Shown piece after piece: positions 46,673-60,248 of a stretch of DNA of 64,000 nt (its first letter is position 1; each line of letters begins with the position of its first letter). Origin of the DNA: Channallabes apus (lineage: Eukaryota; Chordata; Actinopteri; Siluriformes; Clariidae); contig CM060121.1 in the NCBI GenBank assembly GCA_030522415.1, positions 24,142,142-24,206,141 on the forward strand, in the 5' to 3' direction. The translations under genes were made by a program, and so were the position numbers. A model generated the notes under the pieces. The model was given only the letters and a program-made list of their open reading frames with translations. It was not told the origin of the DNA and did no database searches.

Positions 46673-47404
46673 AAGAGATACAGTAATTGATTATTTTTGT
46701 GTTAATGTGTGCAGTGTTAGAACATACTGTATTGTAATAAAATGATTAAACAGCAGTTAAATGAGTTCAGTCACTTTATCCTCTTCTTTTTTATGTAGTT
46801 TTGATGTGTCCCAGACAATACCTCTATAATAAATTCTGTAATAAATTCCAATTCCATGGTATGATTAATAATGGTCCAGTTGCATCTCTTTACTTTGTTG
46901 GTTTGACATTATTAGTCTCTAACTGTGCAGCAGTCAAAAGCATACTTACCCAAAGTAGCAGGGTATCTTTTGATCCTCAAGATAAAAGTAGAGCACAAAT
47001 GTGAAAAAGAGATGAAAGAGAAAACAATTGGCAAATCTTTAATGATTAGATAAATATCCATCAAATAAGCAAGTAACTTAAATGGCTTTGTAGTTATTTG
47101 GTTATATCCATGCTGTCAGAAATTTGCATAGTACTGTGATTTTCAAAGCTTTGAACTCAGTTAGTGGTGCCAGAAAGTACTGTGGGTACAAATGTCATAA
47201 TTTTTGTCTGTGTGGTCTACTATAGAAGACTACTATGGAAGGCAAAAGAAAGAGCAGGATGCAGAGTAATTATCAAAATGATCAGTGTAAGTGGGCTCAG
47301 TGCTAAGCTACAGTAATTAAAGAGAGTAACCATTTTGTTATAAAAATTTACTGTTATAATGAATATAAGTATTGCAAATGGATCGGCGTCAGAATAACCT
47401 TATT

Positions 47405-47406
47405 AC

Positions 47407-47474
<68 letters not shown>

Positions 47475-47475
47475 C
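47405..47475. repeat. (TATC)n microsatellite
   Basis: About 17 tetranucleotide units next to a Tc1 end. Confidence 0.95.
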
Positions 47476-47483
47476 TGTATATA

Positions 47484-47720
47484 CAGGTCCTTCTCAAAAA
47501 ATTAGCATATTGTGATAAAGTTCATTATTTTCTGTAATGTACTGATAAACATTAGACTTTCATATATTTTAGATTCATTACACACAACTGAAGTAGTTCA
47601 AGCCTTTTATTGTTTTAATATTGATGATTGTGGCATACAGCTCATGAAAACCCAAAATCTCTATCTCAAAAAATTTGCATATCATGAAAAGGTTCTCTAA
47701 ACGAGCTATTAACCATATAA
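47484..47720. mobile_element. Tc1-like inverted-repeat fragment
   Basis: The sequence from ACAGGTCCTTCTCAAAAAA to about 47720 matches the long terminal repeat region of a Tc1 family widespread in fishes (aaaattagcatattgtgataaag). No transposase sequence follows, so only one end is present. It lies next to a (TATC)n array. Confidence 0.6.
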
Positions 47721-48467
47721 TATTAAAACTTTCATATTACATATGAATGAATGCAATAATCGAAAATTGGGTAGTGTGATGCACCTTATTTTTCTTTTAT
47801 GATTGAATTCTATTATTAATTATAATAATAAATAATAAATAATCTCCTGAAGTGTTTTTTCCTTTTATCCCACAGCAGTTGTCCAGGGATTTAACATTGT
47901 CAAAGAGTGAGAACCAGTATGCTTATATAAAATTGTGATGTGCCTTGCAGTCAGGTTTGCTAGCAGAGCTGTTGCTATCGAGTCCATCTGATTAATCTAA
48001 CATCAGAATAATTTTTCTGTTGTGTTAAGAATAATAATACTAATAATGAATTAATTCATATCATGCAAAAGTTAAATGGTTTTGACATGTACTGAGGTTG
48101 AGCTCATTGAAGGTGTTCTTGATTGATTTCTTGATCTTGCAGTGATGTTCTTCTCCTCAAGTGCACGTGCCGCTAAAAACACCTTGAACGAATCATTGCA
48201 ACATTGCCTCAAAATGACTAAATCATGTAAATCGTCTTTGTGTCAGATTTACCTAGTTTCAAGCAGAATTTCATGTTCCCTCTTTGTTCTAACCTGATTC
48301 ACCATGCAGTACTTGAAAATGCTTTTCCATCTTCATTGATGAGAAATTTTAGTCCCGGTTTCACTTGTACCATTACACAAAAAAAAGGCTTTAAATTGTT
48401 TATATACTGTACATTAGCTGCATAGTAGACAGGCCATTACATATTCCATCAGTTCATCTGTCTTCCA

Positions 48468-48515
48468 GTCTTCTTATCCTGTGTAGGGTTATGGGAGGCT
48501 CTAAACCATTGCAGG

Positions 48516-48579
<64 letters not shown>

Positions 48580-48775
48580 ACACACACTATTGGAAATTTG
48601 AAAATACCATTGAATCGACACTGCATATCTTTGGACTGCTGGTAGAAACCGGAGTACCTGGAAGAAACCCGCCAAGGGAACATGCAAACACCAAAAACAT
48701 GCACACCTTGACTGGAGGTAAGGTTCAAATCCCTAACCCTGGAGTTGCAAGGTGACAGTGCTGACCACTAAGCCA
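48468..48775 (-). mobile_element. SINE copy (minus) with CA microsatellite
   Basis: The head gacagtgctgaccactaagcc and body aaccggagtacctggaagaaacccgccaag are present. A (CA)n array at 48518-48590 has expanded where other copies have a short GT-rich stretch. Confidence 0.75.
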
Positions 48776-49574
48776 TTATATTACTATTCAAAATAATAAT
48801 TTAAAAAAATCACCTACAATATATTATTCGTTTTTTTTAAATAACCAATGTTCTATTATGGAAATTTAAATGCTTACCGTTAGAATGAAACAGTCTGCAA
48901 AACACATTCTCAGACACACTACCGAAAAGAAAACTGTCAAAGTGTGAACATGGACAACTGTTAATTGACTCATCTGTTGTGTGAAGCATGACAGTGAAAG
49001 GAAAGAGGGTAATTCCATCGTCTAAACAGCAGCGGGCAGTGAGGGACACTGTGTCCATGTGCGCATGAGTCAGGGTTTATAATTAGAGAACTGTTTCTGT
49101 GTCTTACATCTGCGTGTAATAAGGACATGAGGACAGGAGTCAAGTCTGATGAACACATTGCTGCTTTTTTAATGTGTTTCAAGTGTATTTGGGTTTAAAG
49201 GTGTGTGTGTGTGTGATGTATTTTATCCAGGTTTATTCAGGGTAGATCTGTATGTGGGTTCAGGACTTTTTCAAACACTAAACTAAGATGTACATATTGG
49301 CTCTGGTTTAAAATTGTGTAAAACCAGTGGTCTCAAGAATTGTAAACAATGTAAGCACATGCAGCAATCTGAGGAGTCCAAGCACTGTTCCTTCTGTTCT
49401 TGTGCAGCAAGAACTTGGGTAGCACTTGAGTGGAAAGTTCTTTCTGAAGAAGAACAATATTGTAGTGAAGTACATTTTCTGAGCATAATGGTAACTCAGG
49501 GAAATGGCCGCAACCATTCATCATTAGAATGAGTTTAAAAAGTGTGAGGAAGCATGTATAAATCAAGATTATCA

Positions 49575-49690
49575 GATTGTCTTGATGAGCAAACCGAGGG
49601 CGATGGTGGCAAGGAAAAAACCCCTGAGATGGCAATAGAAAGGAATCCTTGAGAGGAACCAGACTCAGCAGGGAACCCATCCTTATTTGG
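49575..49690 (+). repeat. fragment of the same repeat as 17112-17400
   Basis: GATGAGCAAACCGAGGGCGA to CCATCCTTATTTGGGTAG is collinear with 17250-17370. Confidence 0.6.
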
Positions 49691-49699
49691 GTAGTAGGG

Positions 49700-50811
49700 A
49701 TTGATTCGCAGTCATAATGTGTGTTAGCAGGCTGGAAGTCCAGTATACCAGTTTACTTTAATTTGAAGTTCACTCTCGTTTTTGGAGGCACGGGTACAAA
49801 ATTTTTCCCGGAATTTCACTCCTGAACTATTAAGCAACTGCAGTCACAACTCATCAGAGAACAACTGCCTGCATCAACTGCCTGCCTCTCTCTTCATGGT
49901 CAAGTGGAACCGTCCCCAGTCACCGCATACTGTACAGTACAACCCACCTGGACCACCTGGAGTCATCCTCAGCAGCAAGTGGGAATCCTCAACTTACTGT
50001 TTCTTGATTTGAACTTACCTCAGTTCTTTATGGACAACTCACATCAAATTCTGAACAGACCATAATTCATGAGCCATGAACAGGCATTAGGAATTTAATG
50101 ATTCTATCCAGCCATGCTTTTAATTATTAGTGACAATGAGACACTATTGAGTATTTTCACACCTTCAATATTGTCAAGATATGGCAATAATAATAGGAAT
50201 AGTTTGCAAATTAGGTTTTAATTATGCAAATAAGCTCAAGATCTAAATGAACTAAATGGAAGAAGAAGAAGAAGAAAACCCTAGCAAAATAACCTCTGAC
50301 ATATAGACATCTAAACTATCTTGGGTCAGGACTACGATTCTTGATTTAATTTCTAGCAAAGCCACATCTTTGAACGATTTTAACAGCAAAATGAGATCTC
50401 CATTTTTTTGCAGTTTTGAGATTTTATTTTTTATAAAAGCAAGGAATACTGTAAACTGATATTTTTGTATGTTTTATTATGAGTGTTAAAAAAACACAAA
50501 TGTCTAAATATTTGATTTAAATTCTTTGAGTTATATAACTGTTTTTGCATCTCTACCTCCCACAGTTTTGGCACAATCAATAATATGTTTGAGTTTTACC
50601 TAACAAAAAACTAAAAAAAAAGCAACCTTGTACTATGATTAAGATTTTGTGGTGAGTCAAACAGGAAGTTAGAGAAGAAAAAGTTGAAAATTAGATTAAG
50701 GAAAAAGTTTTAAACCGTTAAACTGACAAAACCTTTTTAATTACAAAGATTGTTAAAGATTATGAGAAAAATTATAAGCTAGACAAAAATGTCATCTTAC
50801 CGCATCATCAG

Positions 50812-50877
<66 letters not shown>

Positions 50878-53800
50878 GTTGCCAGAGCCACTCTCATACT
50901 TGTGGTTGAAAACAAATACACGTGTATCACCACTTGTTTCCAGCAAGCCTCCAAAGACTTTTTATAGAACAAAAATCTCTGACTCATTTCTCTTTGCTTC
51001 ACTTGAAGCAATGTTTCAGTCAATAAAACAGCCAAGTTTTTTGCATTATCATTTCATCATTTAATCTATCTTCATGTACCTGCACGGATAGTACATTTTC
51101 TACTTTACAACATTTTAGATTTATTATTTAAAAAAAAACATTCTGATAAGCAATTAACTGATATGCAACATATAGTATGTATACTGTAACTATTATGCAC
51201 ATAAATAATTGTTTTGTGGTGGCCTAGAAAAAGTCAGTTTTTCACTCAATATATATTTTTTTCATAATAGACCCGGATATATCAGCAGGTCAAACATTGC
51301 TCCTGTTGCTTCTTAAATATCATGTGCTCTCATTAACAGTGTGAATAGCTGATCCCATTCCACAGTGTGTGTGTGTGTTTTGTCGTTAGGGAAAGGCTGA
51401 TATGTTCGTTATGTTGGTTATGTAATAGCTCTTCTGGGTGCTTTGATACTAAGTCGACAGACACGTGCACCCCGCCCCCCCAAAACCCCCACCACCACCC
51501 AGTTTATTCTGTTTAACAGGACATCAAGTATTCATGATGCTGTTTGTTTAGGTATGATGACTTTGGACAGGTGGATTTAAAATTATATCATGTACAAGTT
51601 TCATCGCACTAAAGTCAACTCCATTCATATACTTATGTGGATTCTTGGATGGCTGGCAGAAATTTAGGGACATGAATATTTACACAGTTATAACTTTTAT
51701 CTTTTTTTTCTTTTGACATGAATAATTATGCCATATTCTGTAAATAAATTTAGTTTAACATAGGAAACTATTCAATGTATAAATTCCTCACATGCAGGCT
51801 GTCCCCAAAGTCCATAAATGTTATTTCTTATATACAGTATGTTGTGTTTTTTTTATTGGAATTGCAAAATATGCAATAATCTCTTTTGAACAGTTGATAT
51901 TGAGATCTGTTACTTTTGCTCTGTAAAGCCTTCATAACGGCTCTAAACTGAGGTGCTGTAATTGGTGATTTTGGGGGCTAATTAAACTTCTCTTCTGCAG
52001 CAGAGGTAGGTTTTGGTCTTGCCTTCCTGGGAGGGTCTTCATGAGAACCAGTTTCATCATGGTGCTTGATGGGTTTCGCAAATGCACTTGACAACACTGT
52101 TCATGCAAGAACTGTCCTTCATGTCTTAAAATAACAACTAACTGTTGTTGTTGTTGTTGTTACTTAATTGCCTAATGCCATGTTTTATTTCAGTTTTGAA
52201 AAAATCCAGTATTGTTCTAGAATGTAGAAAATAAATTAAAATTATACTGTAGCCAGTTTAACAGGGCTTATCTTATCTTATCTTATCATCTTCAATCATT
52301 CTTATAAATTGTCGGTTCATCCTTCTAACTATCTTGACCTCTGGAGAAAAAAAAAACTACTCTGTGAAACATTTTCAAAAACCAGTATCACATACTATAC
52401 CAGTGATTACACCAAAACCCAGGAAGAGCATCAGCGAATAACTTTTATTACATAATGCTCCAAAGCAGCAAATTATTAACTCCAAGCTATTAACTCAAGC
52501 CTTTTAAAGCAATCATAAATTTTCAACAAACAATAGTGTGTGGATCTTTGTGTATGCGTAAGTGACCGAGAGTGTAACAAAAGGCATTAATACATTTGTT
52601 GGCACTGGAACAAAAGTACAGACAGAATGTGAAGGATTAAGAGCTCAACAGACAATCACAGGAGCGTCCTGACCCCTCTTCACATTTCTCTGCTCATCTT
52701 TTCCACACACTATCTCACTGGATTTAGATATACAGAATATATTAGAAATGCTTGAAAGCTTAGTAAAGTTAGTAAGGCAGACTGATTAGACAGTTTTGAT
52801 TGTTAAAGAGGGAGTGGAAGAGTAAAAGAGACAGACAGCATGTTCTTAACATGCTGAAATCACAAAGACTGTATGTACTTGGGTTGTGCCTCTAAATTCC
52901 TGTTGCTTTTCCAACCTTAGTATGATCTCATGCCTGGAATCATTTCTAAAGCTGCAGCTACACTAAATGATATCGCTACTACTGCTATTAATAGTAAGGG
53001 GCATTATAAGTCAAATTACATGAAGCCTGTTTTGGTGGAAGATCATTTTAAGCCTGTTTTCTTGCTGTTTGATATTTTTTTAAGTGTTTAGGCTTTATTG
53101 GTTGGCCGTTAAGAAAGTGTGAACTTATATTGACCATTGTTTATCAGGACGTTTTTGCTGTGGTTGCGCAGAGAAGGACTTTGAAGATCTGTCACACTAA
53201 ACCAGCTTGTTGGCAAAAATGGAACAGAATGGTGCCAAGGGACAGTCCGTCCTGCTCCTTCGCCCAGTTCTACTACTGCCTCCCTTTCCATTCTCTTCCC
53301 ATCTGTTTTTTTTTCACAGGAACAAAACATAATGCAAACTATTGCATGATGATTCATAATGATGGAACGATAGTCAGTTAATATAGTGGGTGAGTGAACT
53401 ATTTTGGGGATTTGTCACTGTGAGCTCTGCCTACAGAACAGCTGTGAAAACCTGAACTAACAGCTACATGTGTTGGCCATGGACCGTGTTCTAAATCCAA
53501 ACCAAGTGAATTATTTCAGAGATTCAAACCAAGCAGTTGCAAAAAAATAGTGGTATTTTGGTAACTTGGATTCAAGTATTCAAAGATCTAACATTTTAAA
53601 CTGTAATACAGAAACACTGGTGTAAATATCTTGTTTTGTTTGGTTAGTACTTTTGACTCAACCTCTGGATGCACAACATCCCTATGGGTGACATATGAAA
53701 GAAAATAGAAACCTCTTTTATGCTGCAACAGAAATTGAGTACAAAGTTCTTTTGATTTATCACCATGGTTTTTTTTTTATGATGAAGCCTTTCTCCCCTT

Positions 53801-54150
53801 ATGAGTGGTTTCTTTCACAAAGACCTCCTGCCATGCACAGGGCACCATGACTCACTGAATGGCTTGATGAGGATAGAAATGAAAATGGAAAAGAAATTTC
53901 AACATCATCATTTAAGAACCAACTGAGAGAATGTTTTTCAGAAGAACACCAGTAATTCCCTATGGTTCCAGAAAAATCTGTAGACTCTATGAAATGGAGC
54001 ATTCATTTTTTATTCTGATGTCTTGATGTACCTCAACACCATAAGACACTTAGTGTCTTTTTATTAGTTTTTTCTTCTTTATTTATTTATTTTTTAATGC
54101 ATTTTGCATTTAATTTGTAATACACATTACATTACTCACTCACAATCATT
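49700..54150. other. intergenic sequence between prr29 and tcap
   Basis: Microsatellites and TACTGTA-type motifs are present; no exon with splice signals or known domain was found. Confidence 0.5.
50813..50874. repeat. (GT)n(GA)n compound microsatellite
   Basis: About 10 GT units followed by about 20 GA units. Confidence 0.95.
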
Positions 54151-54154
54151 GTCT

Positions 54155-54345
54155 TGAGTCACTCATTGTCTCATGGGGTACACCCTGAATGGCGTGCCAA
54201 TCCAATACTCACACTAGGAACAATTTGGGAACTCCATCTACTCTAATCTGCATGTCTTTGGAGTATTAGAGGAAAATGGAGTACCCGAAGGAAACCCACC
54301 AAGCACTGGGAGTACATGCAAAATCCATGCACACCACCTGGGGTC
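54155..54345 (-). mobile_element. partial SINE copy (minus)
   Basis: Only body sequence remains: ggggtacaccctgaatggcgtgccaatcc, tctgcatgtctttgg and ggaaacccaccaagcac. Head and tail are missing. Confidence 0.65.
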
Positions 54346-55698
54346 ATGGATCGTGTTTTATCTCTCTGTATTCAACCTGTATATAGTATAAAGCACCGTG
54401 AATTATTTTCTCGGACTTGAATGTGAAACTAAATGCCCACATACTGTATATGCAGTGCTGTTGAAAATTTGGACACTGATTTAGGGTTTTCCATTATTTT
54501 TAAATGGTCAAACAATACAGGTATCAACTATTAAATAACAATTCTTGGCATTTTCGAAACCAATGATTTCTTAAGGAGTCTTGAAAGAGTAATACATATA
54601 CAGTATGTTGAGCACATACTGTAGTAATGTGCAAAGCTGTAATCAAAGTAAATACCAGATTCAAAATTTTTCCAGGAATGATTCATTTGTTAAATTAAAA
54701 AAATAAGGTAGGTGGTGCGGTAGTGTAGTGGTTAGCACTGTCGCCTTGCACCTCCAGGGGCTGGGTTCGATTCCCCGGCCAGGCTCGATTCCCGTCTCTG
54801 TGTGCATGGAGTTTGCATGTTCTCCCCGTGCTTGGTGGGTTTCCTCTGGGTACTCCGGTTTCCTCCCACAGTCCAAAGACATGTAGGTTAGGTTAATTGA
54901 CATTCCAAATTGCCCGTAGTGTGTGATTGAGTGTGTGTAATGTGTGTGTGCCCTGTGATGGATTGGCACCATGTCCAGGGTGTACCCCGGCTTGTGCCCT
55001 AAGTTTCCTGGGATAGGCTCCAGGACCCCGCGACCCTGTATATAAGGATAAAGCGGTGTAATGGAAAAATCATATTTTAATTATAAAATTTATTTAATTT
55101 AATTTTCCATGACAAACAAAATTCATTTTGCTACATTCCGTGCAGGTCATTCAGTCATTAAAGTGTGTGAATTTGACAGTTTAGTGAAACAGAGTGGCAG
55201 ATTCCTGAACTCTGTGGGCACCTCAGGACATGCAGCTGAAAAGAGCCTCATAAAGCCAAAGCGTGTGGCTTTTTCCAGGTGTACATGATAAATTTAGATT
55301 TTTTGCTCTTATTGCTGCCCAGTAAATCTATTGGGGTGAAGATTTGATATGTAAATTAGGTATAAAACTCTTGAGACTAAACCAGTATTGAGCCTGAGGA
55401 TTTCACTCTTGTGAAATGTGATCCGTTGCCCATGTTGTATGTGTATGAATAGGAGCTCTGCACTTCAACTGTGAGTTCAGTAAATGCTACGGTGATAGAC
55501 AAATATATACCAGTAAACACATTATGATATTAGATATGTGTCACATATCTCATTTTTTTAAAGATAAGCTCAGATGTGTAGTTAATGTGGGTATAAGGAG
55601 TGTGCACATGAGAAAATGTAGCACAAGTGTCACAGTAATGTCCCTTAATCACAGTAGGGACACCCCTAATTTGTTATTGGATAAAAGTAATAAGGATG

Positions 55699-55771
<73 letters not shown>
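55699..55771. repeat. A(n)(TA)n compound repeat inside the ERV region
   Basis: About 30 A are followed by about 21 TA units, in the part of the retroviral insertion where no gene was recognised. Confidence 0.95.
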
Positions 55772-55775
<4 letters not shown>

Positions 55776-57138
55776 GCCTTTGAGTGACATGTGGTATGAA
55801 TGAGAGTGATTGAGAATGAACCTCTTATCTGACATTACATTACAGCCACAGAGAAACAAATGCTGATGAAATGCTGAAAAATAATGTGTTAAAGTATAAA
55901 AGAACTGTATATATTACAGTACCTACAGTCACAAGACCTGGCCAGGCAGAAAAAATTAAGTTATCAGCATGCAGAGCTTTTTCTTTTTTTTTTTAAAAAG
56001 AATTTATGTTTATCATTACTCACTAAAATGTATGGGCTAATGGCAAGCACGATGTAGGTTTAATTAAGGGAAGTGAACTGGCGGTGATCACCCCAAAGTA
56101 AAATTTAGGCCCTACAAACTTCATACTGTATCTACCCGAGTCTTTAACTGAAATAATTCAGGTGTTTAATTCTTTATTTTAAAGCTGTTGTCATGGTAAA
56201 CATCAGCAACTTCTTATTGTCCAGCAGAACAAGGTCATAAAGCAAACCATATAAAAGCTACAATTCGACACATACTGTAAGTCATATCTTAGGTCAAATT
56301 GTTTTGGGACAAGATAAAACTTTGGATCCAAGTACAGTAGTAGTCCAAAATATTCTAAAACAAATAAGAAAATTGACGCTAAAGTAGAAATGTAAAAGTG
56401 TTTTATTGCAGAAAAGTTAATTTGATCTATGCAATCCTCGAGGCCCCAGTGAGATACACACTCATGGGAAGGGTCTACTGGCCCACAGTGCACTTAGTTG
56501 AACTCCGGAAGCAAGAACAATCTTTAATTGAATCAAATTTGGCAGTATAAATTACTTTAGTATTGGACATTTCAAATTATAAAAGGCCTTTTACAAAAAC
56601 TGTTGATGAAAAGAATTGTTGCATAATTTCAGACTGGCTGCAGAAAAAAAAAAGAGACAGAGAGAAACAATGAGATCTTTATCTCACTTCTCAGCCAAAT
56701 CAGATCCTGTAGCAGCAGCATCACCCATGTGTTTATGTCCAGTACCAGAAGCTGAGAAGGCAGGTATAGAATAAAGATATATAGTGGGCTACAGTAATTT
56801 GACATTTCTAGTCCATGAAGTTTCAGTATCTTTTATACAGAGAAGAATCACACTTATTTACAACAGAGTGGTTAAAGTACAATACTAAATTATAAATATC
56901 AATGTGGAAAGATGTTTAGTTCTAACCCTGTAACTCTTTTCTTTCACTGTTAAACAACTTTGGTCCACTAGGATTGATCCACAGTAAGCGCCACTACAGA
57001 ATCCGGATATAAAATGAACGTGGATGGAACAATATTTTGTGATAGAGAAATAGGTGTTAACAGGAGTTTGTCATAGTTATAGCACATGAAATTTAAATAG
57101 TGTAAATGTGATGCTCAAACTAACAAATTATATTCTAT

Positions 57139-57704
57139 TTCAGAAAAGCAGATGCAGCAGCGAAAGCCGTGGCCAAACTTCCCCTTTCCTATAACCATAA
57201 CTTGTGTGTGTCTAATGCTCTCACCCCCACAGGTAACCTTGAAGAGCTTCAGAGCTACAGTCACTCCAGGAGAGGAAACACTCTGGAGAAGAGCGGGATG
57301 TGTTTTGACAGAAGGGGTTTGGTACGACCCCAATCACAAGCTATGTCTGCCTACAAAGCTATTTCTTTTTATGCTAAGTTGACACACGAGTAAGGACCAT
57401 GTGTCAAAAGGGGGAATAAGCAATAGTATATGCATTTGTGTTACTAATAACATACTGTACTGTAGATAAAGGAATTAAGATGAAGCCAGAGCACACAAAA
57501 AGTAAAAGGACATTGTGAAGATGAAATGTTATGTTATTGTGCAAAACTCTTTGAGGATTTATTTTTAATACAGGCCCATTGACAGTGCTCCTAACTCCAC
57601 AAACAGAAGTCAAAGTAGTGGAAACAGAGATGGGGGTACACGCCAGTTACCCCAAACATATTCCAGAACCGAAGAGAAAACAACACAGAGGTCAACAAGG
57701 GTGA
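57139..57704 (+). pseudogene. ERV pol remnant: RNase H end and integrase pieces
   Basis: From 57139 one frame reads FRKADAAAKAVAKLPL, like the RNase H C-terminus. It then gives LEKSGMCFDRRGLVRP and KLTHE, the beginning of the integrase zinc domain; a stop at 57391 is followed out of frame by DHVSKGGI. The integrase core is absent. At 57573-57704 GPLTVLLTPQTEVKVVETE and VHASYPK match the class I integrase C-terminal domain. The deletion between them removes all catalytic residues. Confidence 0.75.
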
Positions 57705-58004
57705 GCAGTGACGTGCTAGTAACCTCTCCTGTAAACCCCAACAGACCCTCACCTGCACGCAAAGTGCATGGGTCAGAAGAACCAACTAGAGTGACAGGAA
57801 CAACGCAGAACCACAACTCTCCACTCAAATTCATCACAACAATAAGTACACTACATTTGAGGACAACACATGAAGAAATTGTAAGGTGTCAAAGTAGCAG
57901 TAGCACTGAGTAACATTGGTGACATATAAAAGTAATTAGAGTTAAAAGTAAGTGTTGTAACTACTGACAGGATAGAAGACTGTTTTAGAGGACGGAGAAT
58001 ATTA

Positions 58005-58505
58005 GTGACTGAGATTATTCACACTACAGACATTGAATTAGCTGGACTGGACCCTTGGTTACAAATGAGAAAACACCCCAAAGCAATTTGGGTAACTTTA
58101 GGAATAATAATAGTTATGATTACCCTGATGTGCCTACTTATTGAGAATTCGGAGAGAAATGGTCATGGTAAAGTCTATTTAACAAACCCAAGCCACATGC
58201 ATTTAACTAGAATAAAGAGAAGAGACAGCACGATAAAAAGGCATAACGCTAATCTCAATAGATGTGTTGGGAATTGGGGATGTGCTCTATCATTAGACAT
58301 TGCTGATAATATGACAGATATACACAATGGCTCGTGCTGGATATGCCATGCCATGTCCTCGAACTGGGTAGCATTGCCCCTAAATAATGTCACAGCAGCA
58401 GAAGCAAATGCAGACAACACGTATCATACCGATAACCACCATGGCTATCTTACAGATATCAGCATAATACAAACAAACAGGGAGGCCAAACCCAGCAGTC
58501 CCTGA
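58005..58505 (+). pseudogene. ERV envelope-like N-terminal fragment
   Basis: This is a 166-codon frame. Residues about 29-48 form a single hydrophobic segment (IWVTLGIIIVMITLMCLLI) after a short N-terminal tail, like a long leader or signal-anchor. Then come a basic RIKRR and a cysteine-bearing surface-like part with SCWICHAMS, a CxxC motif of the class I surface-subunit type. Several N-glycosylation sequons (NMT, NGS, NVT) are present. The frame ends at TGA and continues in another frame. The assignment as env is by motif and position between pol and LTR. Confidence 0.65.
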
Positions 58506-58506
58506 G

Positions 58507-58812
58507 TGTAATTATTCCAATAATCTATGTTTTGACGCGCCAGGGAGCTATTGCTCCCCATTGCCTGTTAAGAAATATGAAGACAATTCTACTTATATGG
58601 TCCCATGGCAAAAAGGAGACACTTGCGTTGTGCAAGATCAAAAGGAAAATGGGGAACCTGACTTAGGATGGTCTGAGTGCACCACTTACGTTCGTACAAC
58701 CAATCGTTCAAAAGGTAGGTCACCTAAATGTAGTATAGATGGTAATTATTTTCCAAATGATGGTAGTTGTCCGTTCATAGAACTATCGTCAACAAACACA
58801 GTAAATTATTAA
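58507..58812 (+). pseudogene. ERV envelope-like continuation, shifted frame
   Basis: Starting just after the previous stop but in another frame, the reading is Cys-rich (NNLCFDAPGSYCSPLP, GDTCVV, WSECTTYV) with an N-linked sequon (NST). It stops with TAA at 58810-58812. No transmembrane subunit, fusion segment or membrane anchor follows before the LTR, so the envelope is truncated. Confidence 0.55.
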
Positions 58813-59183
58813 ATGTTAAGACAGACTGACAACATAAAACGGAAACCGGACTGGGACGACCCGACTTCTGACAGTTCAAAATTCCGGTGACTATCAGTTT
58901 GAATGTTTAGATCATGATATGGAAGAAGACATAATGTAAATCTTTAGAGAAATATAAAGCATGTATATTTAAGTAGGTTGCAAATTTTTTAATGCTTTTG
59001 TGTCAGGGGTCTGTCCCCATAAAAACAGCTGCAGTGTCCTCTGTGTGCATTAGAGTGCTAGTGATGATGATGTTTAAAAACCCAGGTTGGAGAGACAATA
59101 TCTGATGAAATTTACCTAATACATAACTTATTAGTATTGTTTTGAATTGTAGAATTAAAATATTTAGGTTGTCATAGAATGAC

Positions 59184-59633
59184 AAAAGGGGGAAATTGTA
59201 ATGCAAAAATCATATTTTAATTATATGTATTAATTCTATTTGATTCTTGTAGTAAGTGTGTAACGTAGGCCTTAGAAGTTTGAACTTAGTTGTCGAAGCT
59301 TAGAGACACAAGGCCGAGAACAGAATAGAAATAACCTGATTGTAGTTGTCCCTGAATAAATGATAAGGTATGGACATCTGGTCTGGTGCAGATAAAGACT
59401 CATGAGTTTGAATGTAGGAACTTCATGTACGGGGCGTTGATTATGTTAACAGAGATGTTTGTGTATAAAATAGGTCAGCTAGAGGAAGAGATCACCTTTC
59501 TCTATGCTGCAACTGTTTGCTGTATGAGACTGGTCCTTCTGCAGAAGTTTAAAATAAAACCATTGTTACTTTGCTCTTACCCAGTGTATGGATTACTTGT
59601 CTTAATAATATTGTTTTCAGAATTTCCACCACA
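59184..59633 (+). repeat. ERV polypurine tract and 3' LTR
   Basis: AAAAGGGGGAAA (59184-59195) precedes an LTR starting TGTAATGC (59197) and ending CCACCACA (59633), 437 bp. It has a TATAAAA box at 59464-59470 and AATAAA at 59553-59558. The order U3-TATA-poly(A) fits a retroviral LTR. Confidence 0.8.
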
Positions 59634-60205
59634 TCGGTACAGAAAATGAATGAATGAATGAAAAAATAAGGTATATTTACAAGAGTGAAGATTCTCTGAT
59701 TTGTCTTGTGAGTTGTATTACATTTTATTCAAACCCGTACAATAAAGGTATTAGAAACAGGCAGCTATCAAACATTTAAATCTGGCTATTGTTTAGTGAT
59801 TCAATAGTTACTTCGTTGTGCATTTGACACCAGGTTTAACACAAGTCAAACTTTCTTTTTCCGCACTATTAACAGACGTGCCTAGCCACTGCAGGAAACC
59901 TCCCCTTCTATCACTTTCTTTCTCTCTCTCTCTGATGACTTATACCGATATACTGTCATGTAATTCTCCATCACCAAGAACAGAACAAAACTGTACATTC
60001 TTGTTTTTCAAATATCAATACAAAAATAACTTAAATATCTAGACAAAAGTAAGTATTTACAAGAACTATTATAAAACTATTTACGAAATTACATTCTCAT
60101 TCACTTCAATTCTAGCAATATGACAAGAAAGTGTTTAACACTTCTGCTACATTTGCTACATCAGTCCCGTTTCCTCATCACTCTTTCACACTTTATACAA
60201 GTCCA

Positions 60206-60211
60206 TTTATT
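60206..60211 (-). terminator. tcap poly(A) signal candidate
   Basis: AATAAA on the minus strand is 38 nt after the tcap stop codon. A second one occurs around 59720. The close one would give a very short 3' UTR. Confidence 0.45.
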
Positions 60212-60248
60212 GATTTCCTTATCTCTCTTTTTCTCCATCTCTCTCTCT

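Larger units (their letters stand above)
55057..59633 (+). mobile_element. decayed class I (gamma/epsilon-like) endogenous retrovirus
   Basis: The 3' part is readable: end of RNase H plus the integrase zinc region (57139-57470), integrase C-terminus (57573-57704), envelope-like frames (58005-58812), a polypurine tract and a 3' LTR. At the 5' end, 29 bases (55057-55085) match the first 29 of the 3' LTR with one mismatch, then similarity stops. No gag, protease or polymerase core was found in 55086-57130, which contains an A(n)(TA)n tract and otherwise featureless sequence. The copy is defective. Confidence 0.8.
54711..59660 (+). mobile_element. SINE interrupted by an endogenous retrovirus
   Basis: The tRNA-like head and body run 54711-55057. 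The missing tail (CGGTACAGAAAATGAATGAAT...) reappears at 59635-59660. A perfect 13-bp duplication aaaaaataaggta flanks the whole composite (54698-54710, 59661-59673), proving that the two pieces were one SINE. Confidence 0.9.

Noticed and set aside
55057..55490. A complete 5' LTR for the retrovirus
   Set aside because: Only the first 29 bases match the 3' LTR; the TATA and poly(A) landmarks are not found in matching positions.
57701..57913. 70-codon Ser/Thr/Pro-rich frame between ERV pol and env
   Set aside because: It could be a relic of a pol tail or env leader, but nothing specific supports either, so it was not called as a gene.
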